NCBI RefSeq assembly: GCF_001690705.1
Contig: NZ_LZGK01000013.1
Location: 186,001 to 250,000, forward strand
Direction of reading: 5' to 3'
Source of the DNA: Gilliamella sp. wkB178
Lineage (GTDB): Bacteria; Pseudomonadota; Gammaproteobacteria; Enterobacterales; Orbaceae
Length of the DNA stretch: 64,000 bases
Part shown: piece by piece, positions 32,328 to 41,738 of the stretch
Numbering within the stretch: the stretch's first letter is position 1
Layout of the letters: each line of letters begins with the position of its first letter
Translations under genes and position numbers: made by a program
The notes under the pieces: model-generated
Told to the model about the DNA's origin: nothing
The model's input: the letters and a program-made list of their open reading frames with translations, nothing else
The model's database searches: none

Positions 32328-32765
32328 TATCAAGTTTTTTTTATATTGGTTGATAATTCTGAGAATTATGGAAGATGATACGCAATTTTTCTTTATTTAT
32401 ATCATCTATTTCATTGATTAGCATAATACATCGAACTGTTAAATATTGATTCAAAATTAAAATTCAAGGTTAAACTAGTATAATTTTTATAATGTCTTAA
32501 TTAATATTAAATAATTGATTAATTGCGACTGTATTTATAAGTATATATGGTTAGCTTACCTATATTAGCATAGCTATGATGGTAAAGTTTCATTTTGTTA
32601 TGAAACAATAAAATACCATGTTGATAATTAGGTAATGCTTTCCTAAAAAAATACCATTTGCTATGATGAGCAACAGCATTATTTTAATCAAAATAGTATA
32701 TTGAAACTTTAGATTAACCAAAAATATTTTTATAATTTAAATTAGTTTTTGTATTAAGGAAAATA
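32328..32765. other. 438-base gap between recA and pqiA with a small structured element
   Basis: No gene is seen on either strand. It holds the recA upstream region and presumably the pqiA promoter. The only clear structure is a two-level hairpin at 32579-32619: outer arms ATGGTA and TACCAT, inner arms GTTTCAT and ATGAAAC with a 6-nt loop. The words CTATGATG and TACCAT recur about 30-75 bases later (near 32650-32665), hinting at an old tandem duplication or an unannotated small RNA. Confidence 0.4.
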
Positions 32766-34010
32766 ATGAGTATTGATAAATCCCATTATGTATTATGCCC
32801 GCAATGTGATTTAGTCGTAGAGTTAACTAATATTGACTTAGGGCATAAAGCTGTTTGTCCACGTTGTAATACCACACTTGCAAAAAATAACATCAATATG
32901 AAACCCAAAGCAGTTATTTATGCAATTTGTTCCCTAATAATGATTATTGTAGCTTGTAAATTTATTTTTATTGATATTAGGTTAGTCGGTAATTTTAATG
33001 GAGTAAGTATATTAGATATTCCAGAAATTTTGTTCTACGATAAATATAGTTACATTTCTGCCTTATTTATTTTATTTGTATTACTTTTCCCAATATTTAA
33101 TTTATCAATAATAGTTATTCTTTGTTCTAAATTATCTTTATCTAAGTATCGTAAACGCGATCTGCTAATTGTTTATGAAAGATTTCAACACTGGTGTATG
33201 CCAGAAATATTTTTGACTGGTATCTTGGTTAGTTTTGTGAAATTAATGAGCTATGGCAATATTGGTATTACCAGTACCTTTTGGGCATTTTGCTTATTTG
33301 TATTTTTTTATATTAAAGCCATAATTGTTTTTTCGCCTGAAGCTATTTGGAATGAAATCCATAGAAATAATTTTTCTGAAAATAGCTTACTGGCAGGTAG
33401 AACCGGTATATATCAAAATTTGAAACTATGTGAATGTTGTCATGCAATTTTACCAGTTGATTATGTAAAGTGTCCTAGGTGTAAACAAAAAAGTGAAATT
33501 AGGCGGAGAAGTAAAATACAATGGACTATTGCTTTACTAGTAACATCGTTAATTATCTATATCCCTGCTAATGTATTTGGCATAATGATAACCGTTGTAT
33601 TTGGTTCGCCATCAACTTCAACAATTATGGATGGTGTTATTTATATGTGGCAATCTGGGGATATACCCGTTGCTTTGGTAATTTTTTCGGCAAGTGTTGT
33701 TATTCCAATATTAAAAATAATTTCCTTAAGTTGGCTTTGTTACTTTGCGCTAGCAGTAAAACGAAAAAATATACATAATTGTCTAAAAATGAAAAAATTA
33801 TATATTATAGTTGAATTCATTGGAAAATGGTCAATGATTGATATTTTTGTGGTTTCGGTTGTTTGTTCTTTAGTAAGAAATCAACAAATGATGGGCGTTT
33901 ACCCTGATATTGGGGTAGGATTTTTCGCCACTGTTGTCATTGTTACTATGATCGCATCACAAAAATTTGATCCGCGCTTAATTTGGGATAGACCTAGAAT
34001 TAGAAAATAG
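32766..34010 (+). CDS. pqiA: PqiA, inner-membrane component of the Pqi lipid-transport system
   Basis: A 414-residue polytopic membrane protein of the PqiA/YebS (LetA) family, partner of an MCE-domain tunnel protein in moving lipids between inner and outer membranes. Two PqiA repeats are visible, each opened by a zinc ribbon: CPQC..CPRC near residues 11-34 and CECCHAIL..CPRC near 220. Each is followed by four membrane spans. AAGGA precedes the ATG and pqiB follows after 15 bases. Here the gene belongs to a compact pqiABC operon. Confidence 0.92.
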   Translation: MSIDKSHYVLCPQCDLVVELTNIDLGHKAVCPRCNTTLAKNNINMKPKAVIYAICSLIMIIVACKFIFIDIRLVGNFNGVSILDIPEILFYDKYSYISALFILFVLLFPIFNLSIIVILCSKLSLSKYRKRDLLIVYERFQHWCMPEIFLTGILVSFVKLMSYGNIGITSTFWAFCLFVFFYIKAIIVFSPEAIWNEIHRNNFSENSLLAGRTGIYQNLKLCECCHAILPVDYVKCPRCKQKSEIRRRSKIQWTIALLVTSLIIYIPANVFGIMITVVFGSPSTSTIMDGVIYMWQSGDIPVALVIFSASVVIPILKIISLSWLCYFALAVKRKNIHNCLKMKKLYIIVEFIGKWSMIDIFVVSVVCSLVRNQQMMGVYPDIGVGFFATVVIVTMIASQKFDPRLIWDRPRIRK

Positions 34011-34025
34011 GCTAATAGGGATAGT

Positions 34026-35660
34026 ATGGTAACATCAAGTAAAATCGCAAAAATGATTAAAATAAGGGCTATTTCAGCAATTTGGATTATTCCAATCGTA
34101 ACGGCAATAGTTGGACTTTGGATTATTTATTCACATTTTGCTGACAGAGGAATGCCATTTACATTATTGGCTAAGGATGCTAACGGTATTGTTGCTGGTA
34201 AAACAGTAATAAAAAATCGTAGTGTTGATGTTGGTATTGTAGATGAAGTTACTCTATCTAGTGATTACAAACAAGTTGTAATCAAGGGTCGCATTTATAA
34301 TGATATGGAGCCATTACTTCGTAACGATTCAATTTTTTGGGTGGTAAAGCCAGAAATAGGTCGTGATGGTGTGACTGGATTAGGTACTATTTTATCAGGT
34401 GTTTACATTGAATTAGCCGCTGGAAGTGATAGCCATAGTTTCAAAAATAATCCCTTTATATTGTCAGATACGCCACCCATATCTGATCCAAGTATTAAAG
34501 GTATCCGTTTAAATTTAGAAAGTGATCAAAGTGGCGTTGTTCCAAGGGGGGCAACCGTCATGTATCATGGTTATCGAGTAGGTAATGTCGAAACATCTGA
34601 ATTTGATGTTGATTCACGCAAAATGAAATACCAAATTTTTATTACTCAACCATTTGACGCTTTAGTAACTCAAAATGTTCGTTTTTGGAAAGAAGGCGGT
34701 ATTAATTTAACTTTATCTTCACGTGGAGCGAGCCTAGATGTACCTTCTTTAGATGTATTACTATCCGGAGGTATTAGTTTTGATTTACCCGAAGGCTCGA
34801 AATTAGGTGCCCCAGCTGAGCAATATGCAGTATATAAACTGTATGAAGATAAAAAGTCTATTCAAGATTCACAATATACCGATTATAAAGAATTTTTGAT
34901 TTTTTTATCTGATTCTATATCCGGATTGGCGGAAGGGACTCCCGTTGAATACCATGGCATAAGGCTTGGAACCGTAAGTAAAGTGCCATTTTATACTGCG
35001 GAAATGTTAGAAAAAACTTCTATTTTGAATCAAAAAGTTCCAGTTTTAATTAGGATTGAACCTGACCGGTTATCTGAACTTGTTGATGAAAAAGTTGATA
35101 TCGCAACTTTGATTATGCAAGAACAAAAGAATGGTTTAAGAGCTTCATTAAAAACCTCTAATATGTTTACCGGAGCACTTTATGTTGATTTAGATTTTTA
35201 TCCAGAGCTTAAAGGTAAATATGATCAGTCACACGCTAAACAATATGGTTACAACACTATAGAAACAGCATCGACAGGATTTGCACAAATTCAGGCTAAA
35301 ATCCTTCAATTACTTGATAATTTTAATAATTTACCGCTAAATAACACTATGTCGCAATTTAATAAATCGCTAGCATCGAGTGAAAAATTAATGAATTCAT
35401 TGAATCAAATTATGGCAAGTAAAGAAATGCAGAATCTGCCAGTAGATTTACAAAAAGCACTGCGTTCTTTAAATGAAACCATGAAGGGGTTCCAACCAGG
35501 CTCTGAATTAAATAATCAAATGAAAGAAAGTTTACAGAAAGTTCAACAAATGATGGATGAACTGACACCATTACTTAATACTCTAAATGATAAAAGTAAT
35601 GCTCTGATATTCTCCGCTCCGGCAACAAAAGATCTTGAACCTAAAGTAAAAGGTAAATAA
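34026..35660 (+). CDS. pqiB: PqiB, MCE-domain periplasmic lipid-tunnel protein
   Basis: A 544-residue protein with one N-terminal membrane anchor (ISAIWIIPIVTAIVGLWIIYS) and three MCE domains in the periplasm, at about residues 45-135, 155-245 and 285-390. Repeated motifs VDVGIVDEV, YRVGNVETSEF and IRLGTVSKV mark the domains. The C-terminal part (about 430-530) is helical, rich in Asn, Leu and Gln with LNQIMASKEMQNLPVDLQKAL, matching the long PqiB needle. It bridges PqiA and the outer-membrane lipoprotein PqiC encoded downstream. Confidence 0.93.
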   Translation: MVTSSKIAKMIKIRAISAIWIIPIVTAIVGLWIIYSHFADRGMPFTLLAKDANGIVAGKTVIKNRSVDVGIVDEVTLSSDYKQVVIKGRIYNDMEPLLRNDSIFWVVKPEIGRDGVTGLGTILSGVYIELAAGSDSHSFKNNPFILSDTPPISDPSIKGIRLNLESDQSGVVPRGATVMYHGYRVGNVETSEFDVDSRKMKYQIFITQPFDALVTQNVRFWKEGGINLTLSSRGASLDVPSLDVLLSGGISFDLPEGSKLGAPAEQYAVYKLYEDKKSIQDSQYTDYKEFLIFLSDSISGLAEGTPVEYHGIRLGTVSKVPFYTAEMLEKTSILNQKVPVLIRIEPDRLSELVDEKVDIATLIMQEQKNGLRASLKTSNMFTGALYVDLDFYPELKGKYDQSHAKQYGYNTIETASTGFAQIQAKILQLLDNFNNLPLNNTMSQFNKSLASSEKLMNSLNQIMASKEMQNLPVDLQKALRSLNETMKGFQPGSELNNQMKESLQKVQQMMDELTPLLNTLNDKSNALIFSAPATKDLEPKVKGK

Positions 35661-35663
35661 ATA

Positions 35664-36254
35664 ATGATTAAGATAATACCAAAATTTCAAATAGTGTTAT
35701 ATATGACATTAATTACTTTATTAATAGGTTGTTCGTCAAATAAAGTAAATAAAAGTTATTATCAGTTAGCCAATAATCTAACAAATCAGAATCAAGTATT
35801 GCAAACCATGAAAAGCACAAATCAGTTTATGTGGATAGAGTCGATTGATGTGGCGAGTTTTTTAAATAAACCAGGTATTGTTTTACAAACTGATAATATT
35901 AAATATGCGACGGCAACTAATAATCTATGGGTTGCATCGCTTTCTCAGCAACTTAGGGATCGAGTGGAACAAGATTTAACCGCACTGTTACCTAATTATT
36001 TAGTATCAAGTAATCAAATTACAACCCCAAATTTGACAGTCAAACTATTTATTGATGGCTTCCATGGCAGTTATACTGGTGATGCTATTATAATTGGGCG
36101 TTGGGTAGTAACTGATAGTAAAAACAATATTAAAACTAAAACCTTTGCACGGCAGGTCCCACTAAACAATAATGGATACGATGCATTAGTTAAAGCCTTA
36201 TCAAAAGGTTGGCAAGACGAAGAACAAGATTTTGCCAATTCAATCAGATATTAA
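35664..36254 (+). CDS. pqiC: PqiC, outer-membrane lipoprotein
   Basis: A 196-residue lipoprotein of the ABC-type transport auxiliary family (PqiC). Lipobox LLIGC (Cys23) follows a hydrophobic signal; the mature start SSNKVNKSYYQL matches the PqiC pattern of a short linker and -YYQL-. IESIDVASFLNKPGIVLQTD and QLRDRVEQDLTALLP are family segments. It starts 3 bases after pqiB and closes the operon before a hairpin. Confidence 0.9.
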   Translation: MIKIIPKFQIVLYMTLITLLIGCSSNKVNKSYYQLANNLTNQNQVLQTMKSTNQFMWIESIDVASFLNKPGIVLQTDNIKYATATNNLWVASLSQQLRDRVEQDLTALLPNYLVSSNQITTPNLTVKLFIDGFHGSYTGDAIIIGRWVVTDSKNNIKTKTFARQVPLNNNGYDALVKALSKGWQDEEQDFANSIRY

Positions 36255-36265
36255 TTATTATAAGT

Positions 36266-36297
36266 ATTCCGTCTATAATGCTATAGGCGGAATAATT
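36266..36297 (+). terminator. terminator of pqiABC
   Basis: Twelve-base arms ATTCCGTCTATA and TATAGGCGGAAT (one G-U pair), 4-nt loop, then AATTTTA. The stem is strong but the T-tract is short. Confidence 0.55.
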
Positions 36298-36446
36298 TTA
36301 AAAAACTAGAGTTATTTATTTTTACTTTGTTAACTGTTATTTTTTACAAAGATAATCGTTTTGCTTTTCCTCTTCACTATAAATAGTAGTCAATTTTAAA
36401 AGTAAAATTATTTTATTATTTAGTTGCTAATATTAACCCATTATCC

Positions 36447-36548
36447 TCACTTGTTTTTTGGTAAGTAATTAACCGCAACTTCAATTTCAATCACAAAAAG
36501 AGCCTTATTCTTAATTATACGAATTAGTTGGTTAAAAAAAGAAATTTG
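36447..36548 (-). pseudogene. possible gene remnant (RidA-like tail) in the pqiC-rspA gap
   Basis: The 466-base gap 36255-36720 has no intact gene. On the minus strand a 33-codon open stretch ends at 36447 and reads KALFVIEIEVAVNYLPKNK near its end, which resembles the C-terminus of RidA/YjgF proteins (VEIEAIAV). There is no ATG and the frame closes upstream. It may be a decayed gene; the resemblance is short and could be chance. Confidence 0.2.
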
Positions 36549-36607
36549 ATTCAATCAATGTGATGCCTAGACTATCTTCTACCTAAAAGCAATGTACAAC
36601 TGAAACA

Positions 36608-36644
36608 TTATCACAAAATAGTTTTGTGATAATTGTCACAAAAA
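36608..36644 (+). promoter_or_regulatory. CRP site and overlapping palindrome of the mannonate operon
   Basis: TGTGATAATTGTCACA (36625-36640) is a consensus CRP core, flanked by TTT and AAAA. Overlapping it on the left, TTATCACAAAA-TAG-TTTTGTGATAA (36608-36632) is a perfect 11-bp inverted repeat sharing the left half-site. Possible -10 elements TATGTT (36681-36686) and TATACA (36690-36695) put CRP near -61 to -70, a class I position. The extra palindrome could be a second, repressor-bound site, such as RspR. Confidence 0.75.
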
Positions 36645-36720
36645 CATACAGCTCTACTTGTATGGTAGTATTTTATATCTTATGTTTAGTATACAATGCA
36701 ATATTGACAAGAGGTATTAA

Positions 36721-37935
36721 ATGAAAATTGTAAAAGCAGAAGTTTTTGTATGTAGTCCGGGGAGGAACTTTGTTACATTAAAAATTACCACTGATGAAGG
36801 TGTTTATGGAGTGGGGGATGCTACTCTTAATGGTCGCGAATTATCCGTGGCATCTTATCTTAAAGATCATCTGTGTCCACAACTCGTTGGGCGCGATCCT
36901 CATCAAATCGAAGATATTTTTCAATATTTTTATAAAGGTGCTTATTGGCGTCGAGGTCCGGTTACCATGTCGGCAATTTCAGCAATTGATATGGCTCTTT
37001 GGGATATTAAAGGCAAACTTGCCAATATGCCACTATATCAATTACTAGGTGGTGCATCACGAACTGGTGTTATGGTGTATTGTCATACCACAGGTGCAAG
37101 CATTGATGAAGCTTTAGACGATTACGCCAAACATAAGGAAATGGGGTTTAAAGCTATTCGCGTGCAATGTGGTGTCCCGGGAATGAAGACAACTTATGGT
37201 CAAAGTAAAGGGAAAAATTTGGCTTATGAACCAGCAACGCGAGGTAATTATCCTGAAGAACAATTTTGGGCTACGGATAAATATCTCGATTTCACACCGA
37301 AATTGTTTGAAGCAGTACGGAATAAATTTGGTTTTAATGAACATCTACTCCATGACATGCATCACCGTTTAACCCCAATAGAAGCAGCTCGGTTTGGAAA
37401 AAGTATTGAAGATTATCGACTATTCTGGATGGAAGATCCAACTCCAGCTGAAAATCAAGAGTGTTTTCGCTTGATTCGTCAACATACGGTTACTCCAATA
37501 GCTGTTGGTGAAGTGTTCAATAGCATTTGGGACTGTAAACAACTCATCGAAGAACAACTTATTGACTACATCAGAACTACTATTACACATGCGGGTGGTA
37601 TTACACATATGCGCCGTATTGCCGATTTTGCGGCACTTTATCAAGTAAGAACAGGTTCACATGGACCGTCCGATTTATCGCCAATATGTCATGCGGCAGC
37701 TCTACATTTTGACATGTGGGTACCAAACTTTGGTGTTCAGGAATTTATGGGTTATTCAGAGCAAATGCTTGAGGTCTTTTCGCCAAATTGGACATTTGAA
37801 GATGGTTATATGCATCCAAGTGATAAACCAGGATTAGGCATTGATTTCGACGAAAAACTAGCCGAAAAATATCCATACAATCCAGCTTACTTACCTATAG
37901 CCCGTTTAGAAGATGGTACTTTATGGAATTGGTAA
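36721..37935 (+). CDS. rspA: D-mannonate dehydratase family protein (RspA/ManD)
   Basis: A 404-residue enolase-superfamily enzyme of the ManD type, converting D-mannonate to 2-keto-3-deoxy-D-gluconate. The capping domain begins [10 protein letters not shown] and includes [10 protein letters not shown]; metal ligands fit the series DMHH(R), MEDPTPAE and [20 protein letters not shown] is a typical late motif. Both RspA proteins of low activity and true ManD enzymes share this sequence pattern, and activity cannot be told by eye. Here a uxuB homologue and a sugar-acid transporter follow, favouring a real catabolic role. AAGAGGT precedes the ATG. Confidence 0.9.
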   Translation: MKIVKAEVFVCSPGRNFVTLKITTDEGVYGVGDATLNGRELSVASYLKDHLCPQLVGRDPHQIEDIFQYFYKGAYWRRGPVTMSAISAIDMALWDIKGKLANMPLYQLLGGASRTGVMVYCHTTGASIDEALDDYAKHKEMGFKAIRVQCGVPGMKTTYGQSKGKNLAYEPATRGNYPEEQFWATDKYLDFTPKLFEAVRNKFGFNEHLLHDMHHRLTPIEAARFGKSIEDYRLFWMEDPTPAENQECFRLIRQHTVTPIAVGEVFNSIWDCKQLIEEQLIDYIRTTITHAGGITHMRRIADFAALYQVRTGSHGPSDLSPICHAAALHFDMWVPNFGVQEFMGYSEQMLEVFSPNWTFEDGYMHPSDKPGLGIDFDEKLAEKYPYNPAYLPIARLEDGTLWNW

Positions 37936-37971
37936 CTTTTTGTATAAATTAGATTAATTAAAGGAATGTAT

Positions 37972-39306
37972 ATGTTAACGTCAGAAGTTATTCAAGAAAA
38001 AGAAAAGCGTCAGGTAATAAAACGCGTAGCTGTTGCTTCATCAATTGGTACTGCCGCAGAATATTATGATTTTTTTGCGTATGGTACTGCAGCAGTATTA
38101 TTTTTTGGTCAATTGTTCTTTCCTAGTGATGATCCATTTATTAGTACCCTTGCCGCTTTTGCCACTTACGCAGTTGGATTTTTTGCAAGACCAATTGGTG
38201 GTATTGTCTTTGGTCATATGGGGGATAAAGTAGGACGTAAAAAAGCACTGGTCATTACAATTTTAATTGTTGGATTAGGCACATTCGCAATAGGTTTATT
38301 ACCGACGTATGATTCTATTGGATGGTGGGCACCATTTATTCTTATTTTAATTCGTGTATTACAAGGTTTTGGTGTCGGTGGAGAGCAAGCTGGAGCTGTA
38401 CTTATGACAGCCGAATATTCACCACCTAAAAAACGTGGATTTTTTTCAAGTTGGGTTCAAATTGGCGCACCATTAGGCTTCTTGTTACCTTCGGCTCTAT
38501 TTGCTTTATTATCTTCAATACTTTCTAGCGAACAAATGCTGAGTTTTGGTTGGAGAATACCATTTTTATTAAGTTTGCTTTTAGTCATAATAGGTCTTTT
38601 TATTCGTTTGCGCATTGATGAATCACCAGTATTTGAAGAAATTAGACAGACCAAAGCGGTTGAATCTTCAATGCCTTTGAAAGATGTCATGAAAAATTAT
38701 CCAGGTATTGTGCTCAAAGGCGTTGGGGCAAAACTTATTGAAGCTTGCTCATTTGCAATGTTCACCGTTATAGTGCTAGCTTATGTCAATGTTAATAATT
38801 TAAATAAAAACTATGTTCTCGATGCAATAATCGTTGCAGTAGTCCTTGAGATTTTTGCAATTCCTCTTATGGGGGCATTATCAGATAAATGGGGAAGAAA
38901 AAAGGTTTATATTATCGGAGCGCTTATTCAAGTGATTTTTATTGTTCCGTTCTTCCTTATGATAAATACCCAAAATTATCTATTAATTCAAATTGCCATG
39001 ATTGTGGTGTTGCCTTTTGGACATGCAATGTGTTATGCACCCCAAGCTTCATTTTTCCCTGAGTTATTCCCAACAGCAATTCGTTGTAGTGGTATTGCAT
39101 TAATTTGGCAGGTTGGGTCTTTGATAGGTAGTGGTATTTTAGGACTCTGTGCGGTAAAAATATTACAAATGTATAATGGACACTATACTGGTTTAGCCCT
39201 TTATGTTGGAGTTCTAGGTATTTTGTCTGTTATTGGTATTGCATTGTTACCTGAAACAGCACCAAATAAAATTAAGAAAGAATATCAACAGTGGATTAGT
39301 AAGTAA
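37972..39306 (+). CDS. MFS sugar-acid transporter (metabolite:H+ symporter family)
   Basis: A 444-residue major-facilitator protein with 12 spans. Signatures are ASSIGTAAEYYDFFAYG at the start, GHMGDKVGRKKALV in loop 2-3, RVLQGFGVGGEQAGAVLM in helix 4-5 and GALSDKWGRKKVY in loop 8-9, matching the MHS branch (ProP, ShiA, YdfJ). I start at the second ATG (MLTSEVIQ) because AAGGA is six bases before it; at the ATG six bases upstream the spacing would be one. Between rspA and uxuB it most likely imports D-mannonate or a related hexonate/uronate with protons. Confidence 0.88.
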   Translation: MLTSEVIQEKEKRQVIKRVAVASSIGTAAEYYDFFAYGTAAVLFFGQLFFPSDDPFISTLAAFATYAVGFFARPIGGIVFGHMGDKVGRKKALVITILIVGLGTFAIGLLPTYDSIGWWAPFILILIRVLQGFGVGGEQAGAVLMTAEYSPPKKRGFFSSWVQIGAPLGFLLPSALFALLSSILSSEQMLSFGWRIPFLLSLLLVIIGLFIRLRIDESPVFEEIRQTKAVESSMPLKDVMKNYPGIVLKGVGAKLIEACSFAMFTVIVLAYVNVNNLNKNYVLDAIIVAVVLEIFAIPLMGALSDKWGRKKVYIIGALIQVIFIVPFFLMINTQNYLLIQIAMIVVLPFGHAMCYAPQASFFPELFPTAIRCSGIALIWQVGSLIGSGILGLCAVKILQMYNGHYTGLALYVGVLGILSVIGIALLPETAPNKIKKEYQQWISK

Positions 39307-39354
39307 AAATACTGTAAATTATTACTTTTAAAGTATATTAAATTGAGATTTAAA

Positions 39355-40836
39355 ATGAAATTATCAAATAAAACCTTATCACAACTACCTAAAGGGGTAG
39401 TTGTACCCACCTATGATAGAAGCCATCTTAAAATCAAAATTGTCCATCTTGGTTTTGGGGCTTTTCATCGGGCTCATCAAGCTGTATTTGCTGATATTTT
39501 AGCTAGTGAACATAAGAGTGATTGGGGCTACTGTGAGGTTAACTTAATCGGTGGTGAAAAGCAAATTGAGGATCTGAAACAGCAAGATTTTTTATTTAGT
39601 GTTTGTGAAATGTCTTATGATGATTGGAGTACTCGAGTTGTTGGAGTTGCTAAAGAAGCTTTGCATGCGGATATTGATGGTATTGATAAAATATTAGCCG
39701 TAATGACTCGCCCAGAAATTGCGATTGTTTCTATGACAGTAACAGAAAAAGGCTATTGTTATTTACCTGCAACTGCATCAATAGACACAGATAATAAATT
39801 AATCAAACATGATATTGAAAACCCCACAAAACCAAAAACATTACCAGGCGTGATTGTTGAAGCATTGCGACTACGAAAGGAAAAAGGTTTAAAACCATTT
39901 ACTGTTATGTCATGTGATAATATGCCAGAAAATGGTCATGTTACTCGCAACGTTGTGTTAGCATTAGCTAAACTGCGTGATGCTAATTTAGCAAATTGGA
40001 TAGATCAAAATGTAACTTTCCCATCAACCATGGTAGATAGAATTGTACCAGCGGTAACCCCAGAAACCATGGACAAGATTCAAAAACAGTTGGGTGGAAT
40101 AGAAGACCCAGCAGGTGTGGCTGGAGAACCATTTAAACAATGGGTAATAGAAGATAAATTTGTTAATGGTCGCCCAGAATGGCAAAAAGCTGGAGCTGAA
40201 CTGGTTGACGATGTATTACCTTATGAAGAAATGAAACTACGCATGCTTAATGGTAGTCATTCATTTTTGGCTTATCTAGGCTATTTGGCTGGTTATTTGC
40301 ATATTGATGAATGTATGCAAGATCCTAATTATGTTAAAGCTGCAAGACATTTAATGCTACAAGAACAAGCAACAACTTTACGAGTACAAGGTGTTGACTT
40401 ACAAGCATATGCAGATTCATTAATAGAGCGCTATCGTAATACTGGTTTAAAACACCGAACTTGGCAAATTGCTATGGATGGTACCTTAAAATTACCGCAA
40501 CGGATGTTAGATTCTATTCGTTTTCATCTAGCTAATAACACTCCATTTGATTGTTTAGCATTAGGTGTGGCCGGTTGGATGCGATATGTCAGTGGAACTG
40601 ATGATGCATGCAAAGCCATTGAGGTAAGTGATCCATCAGCTGATAAGATAAAACAATTAGTTGCAACGAGTAAAGATAATGAAGATCGGGTTACAGCTTT
40701 ACTGTCATTAACGCATGTTTTTGGTGAAGACTTACCTAAGAATCAATTTTTTATTGATAAAGTTACCAAAGCCTACCTCTCTTTGAGGGATTTAGGTGCA
40801 AAACAAACAGTGCAACAATTAGCAAAAAATTTCTAA
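39355..40836 (+). CDS. uxuB: UxuB-type D-mannonate oxidoreductase (fructuronate reductase)
   Basis: A 493-residue polyol dehydrogenase-family enzyme interconverting D-fructuronate and D-mannonate with NAD(H). IVHLGFGAFHRAHQAVF is the nucleotide-binding start; VTEKGYCYLP, VMSCDNMPENGHV and TFPSTMVDRIVP follow; the catalytic region is KLRMLNGSHSFLAYLGYL with Lys and His, then HRTWQIAMDGT. The close match runs end to end with E. coli UxuB. I start at ATG 39355 (GAGA six bases before) instead of an upstream TTG. Third gene of the operon; a strong terminator follows. Confidence 0.92.
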   Translation: MKLSNKTLSQLPKGVVVPTYDRSHLKIKIVHLGFGAFHRAHQAVFADILASEHKSDWGYCEVNLIGGEKQIEDLKQQDFLFSVCEMSYDDWSTRVVGVAKEALHADIDGIDKILAVMTRPEIAIVSMTVTEKGYCYLPATASIDTDNKLIKHDIENPTKPKTLPGVIVEALRLRKEKGLKPFTVMSCDNMPENGHVTRNVVLALAKLRDANLANWIDQNVTFPSTMVDRIVPAVTPETMDKIQKQLGGIEDPAGVAGEPFKQWVIEDKFVNGRPEWQKAGAELVDDVLPYEEMKLRMLNGSHSFLAYLGYLAGYLHIDECMQDPNYVKAARHLMLQEQATTLRVQGVDLQAYADSLIERYRNTGLKHRTWQIAMDGTLKLPQRMLDSIRFHLANNTPFDCLALGVAGWMRYVSGTDDACKAIEVSDPSADKIKQLVATSKDNEDRVTALLSLTHVFGEDLPKNQFFIDKVTKAYLSLRDLGAKQTVQQLAKNF

Positions 40837-40861
40837 CACAACTAACATAATTAATAAAAAT

Positions 40862-40897
40862 AAAGTGTAATAGCATAACCCGCTATTACACTTTTAT
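40862..40897 (+). terminator. rho-independent terminator of the rspA operon
   Basis: Perfect 13-bp stem AAAGTGTAATAGC with GCTATTACACTTT, 7-nt loop, then TATT. It separates uxuB from the regulator gene. Confidence 0.85.
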
Positions 40898-41022
40898 TAA
40901 AGTTATTTTATTTAGTATAAAGGTTATTTTTAAATTTATGATTATTTACTAAAATACCTTTTCTTATCTTTAAAAATCACCTACTATTCTCATAAATTTA
41001 ATTTGTTACAAAAGAATGTTCT

Positions 41023-41706
41023 ATGTTTAAATCTATTGACTTAAATATTTCCGAACCCGTTAATCAACAAATCTATCGAACACTAAGAAAAGCAATTATC
41101 ACTTGTCAAATATTGCCTGGTATAGTGTTGTCTGAAAAAGAAATTTCAGAACAATTTAGCGTATCCAGACAACCAGTGCGAGAGGCATTTATTAAGCTAG
41201 CAGAAGCTGGATTGGTGCAAATTCTGCCGCAACGAGGTACATTTATAACTAAAATCTCGGTAAAAAAAGTTATAGATGGGCAATTTATTCGTGAAGCTGT
41301 AGAATGTGCGATTATTAAACGTGTTGCGGTTGAAATCAATGATTCAGATATTCTTTTATTACAGAAAAACCTTGCCGAACAGAAAGAAGCAAATGAAAGA
41401 AAAGATATTCGTTATTTTCTTGAAAAAGATGACGAATTCCACCAAATTTTAATGAATGTGATAGATTGTCAAATGGCATGGGAAACAGTTGAAAATATTA
41501 AAGCGATGATGGATAGGGTAAGATTTCTTTCTCTAGAAGAAATTTCCCCGCCAGAAGATCTGGTAAAACAACATGAAAATATTTTTATAGCACTTCAAAA
41601 TCATGATCCGGAACAAGCAGTACAAGCACAACATGAACATTTATCGACGATATTGGACACGATAAAGATTGTTGCACAACAAAAAACCGAATGGTTTGTT
41701 GATTAG
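41023..41706 (+). CDS. rspR: RspR-like GntR-family (FadR subfamily) regulator
   Basis: A 227-residue repressor. The N-terminal winged helix (about 10-75) has VNQQIYRTLRKAII, LSEKEISEQFSVSRQPVREAFIKLAEAGLVQ and LPQRGTFI; the all-helical FCD effector domain has metal-type histidines around KDDEFHQILMNV, VKQHENIF and AQHEHLSTI. It resembles E. coli RspR (YdfH, 228 residues) along its length, and RspR controls the E. coli rspAB genes. So it likely controls the rspA operon upstream in response to a mannonate-pathway intermediate. Confidence 0.9.
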   Translation: MFKSIDLNISEPVNQQIYRTLRKAIITCQILPGIVLSEKEISEQFSVSRQPVREAFIKLAEAGLVQILPQRGTFITKISVKKVIDGQFIREAVECAIIKRVAVEINDSDILLLQKNLAEQKEANERKDIRYFLEKDDEFHQILMNVIDCQMAWETVENIKAMMDRVRFLSLEEISPPEDLVKQHENIFIALQNHDPEQAVQAQHEHLSTILDTIKIVAQQKTEWFVD

Positions 41707-41738
41707 ATGGTTTATATCTTACGTAAGATTCTATAGAA

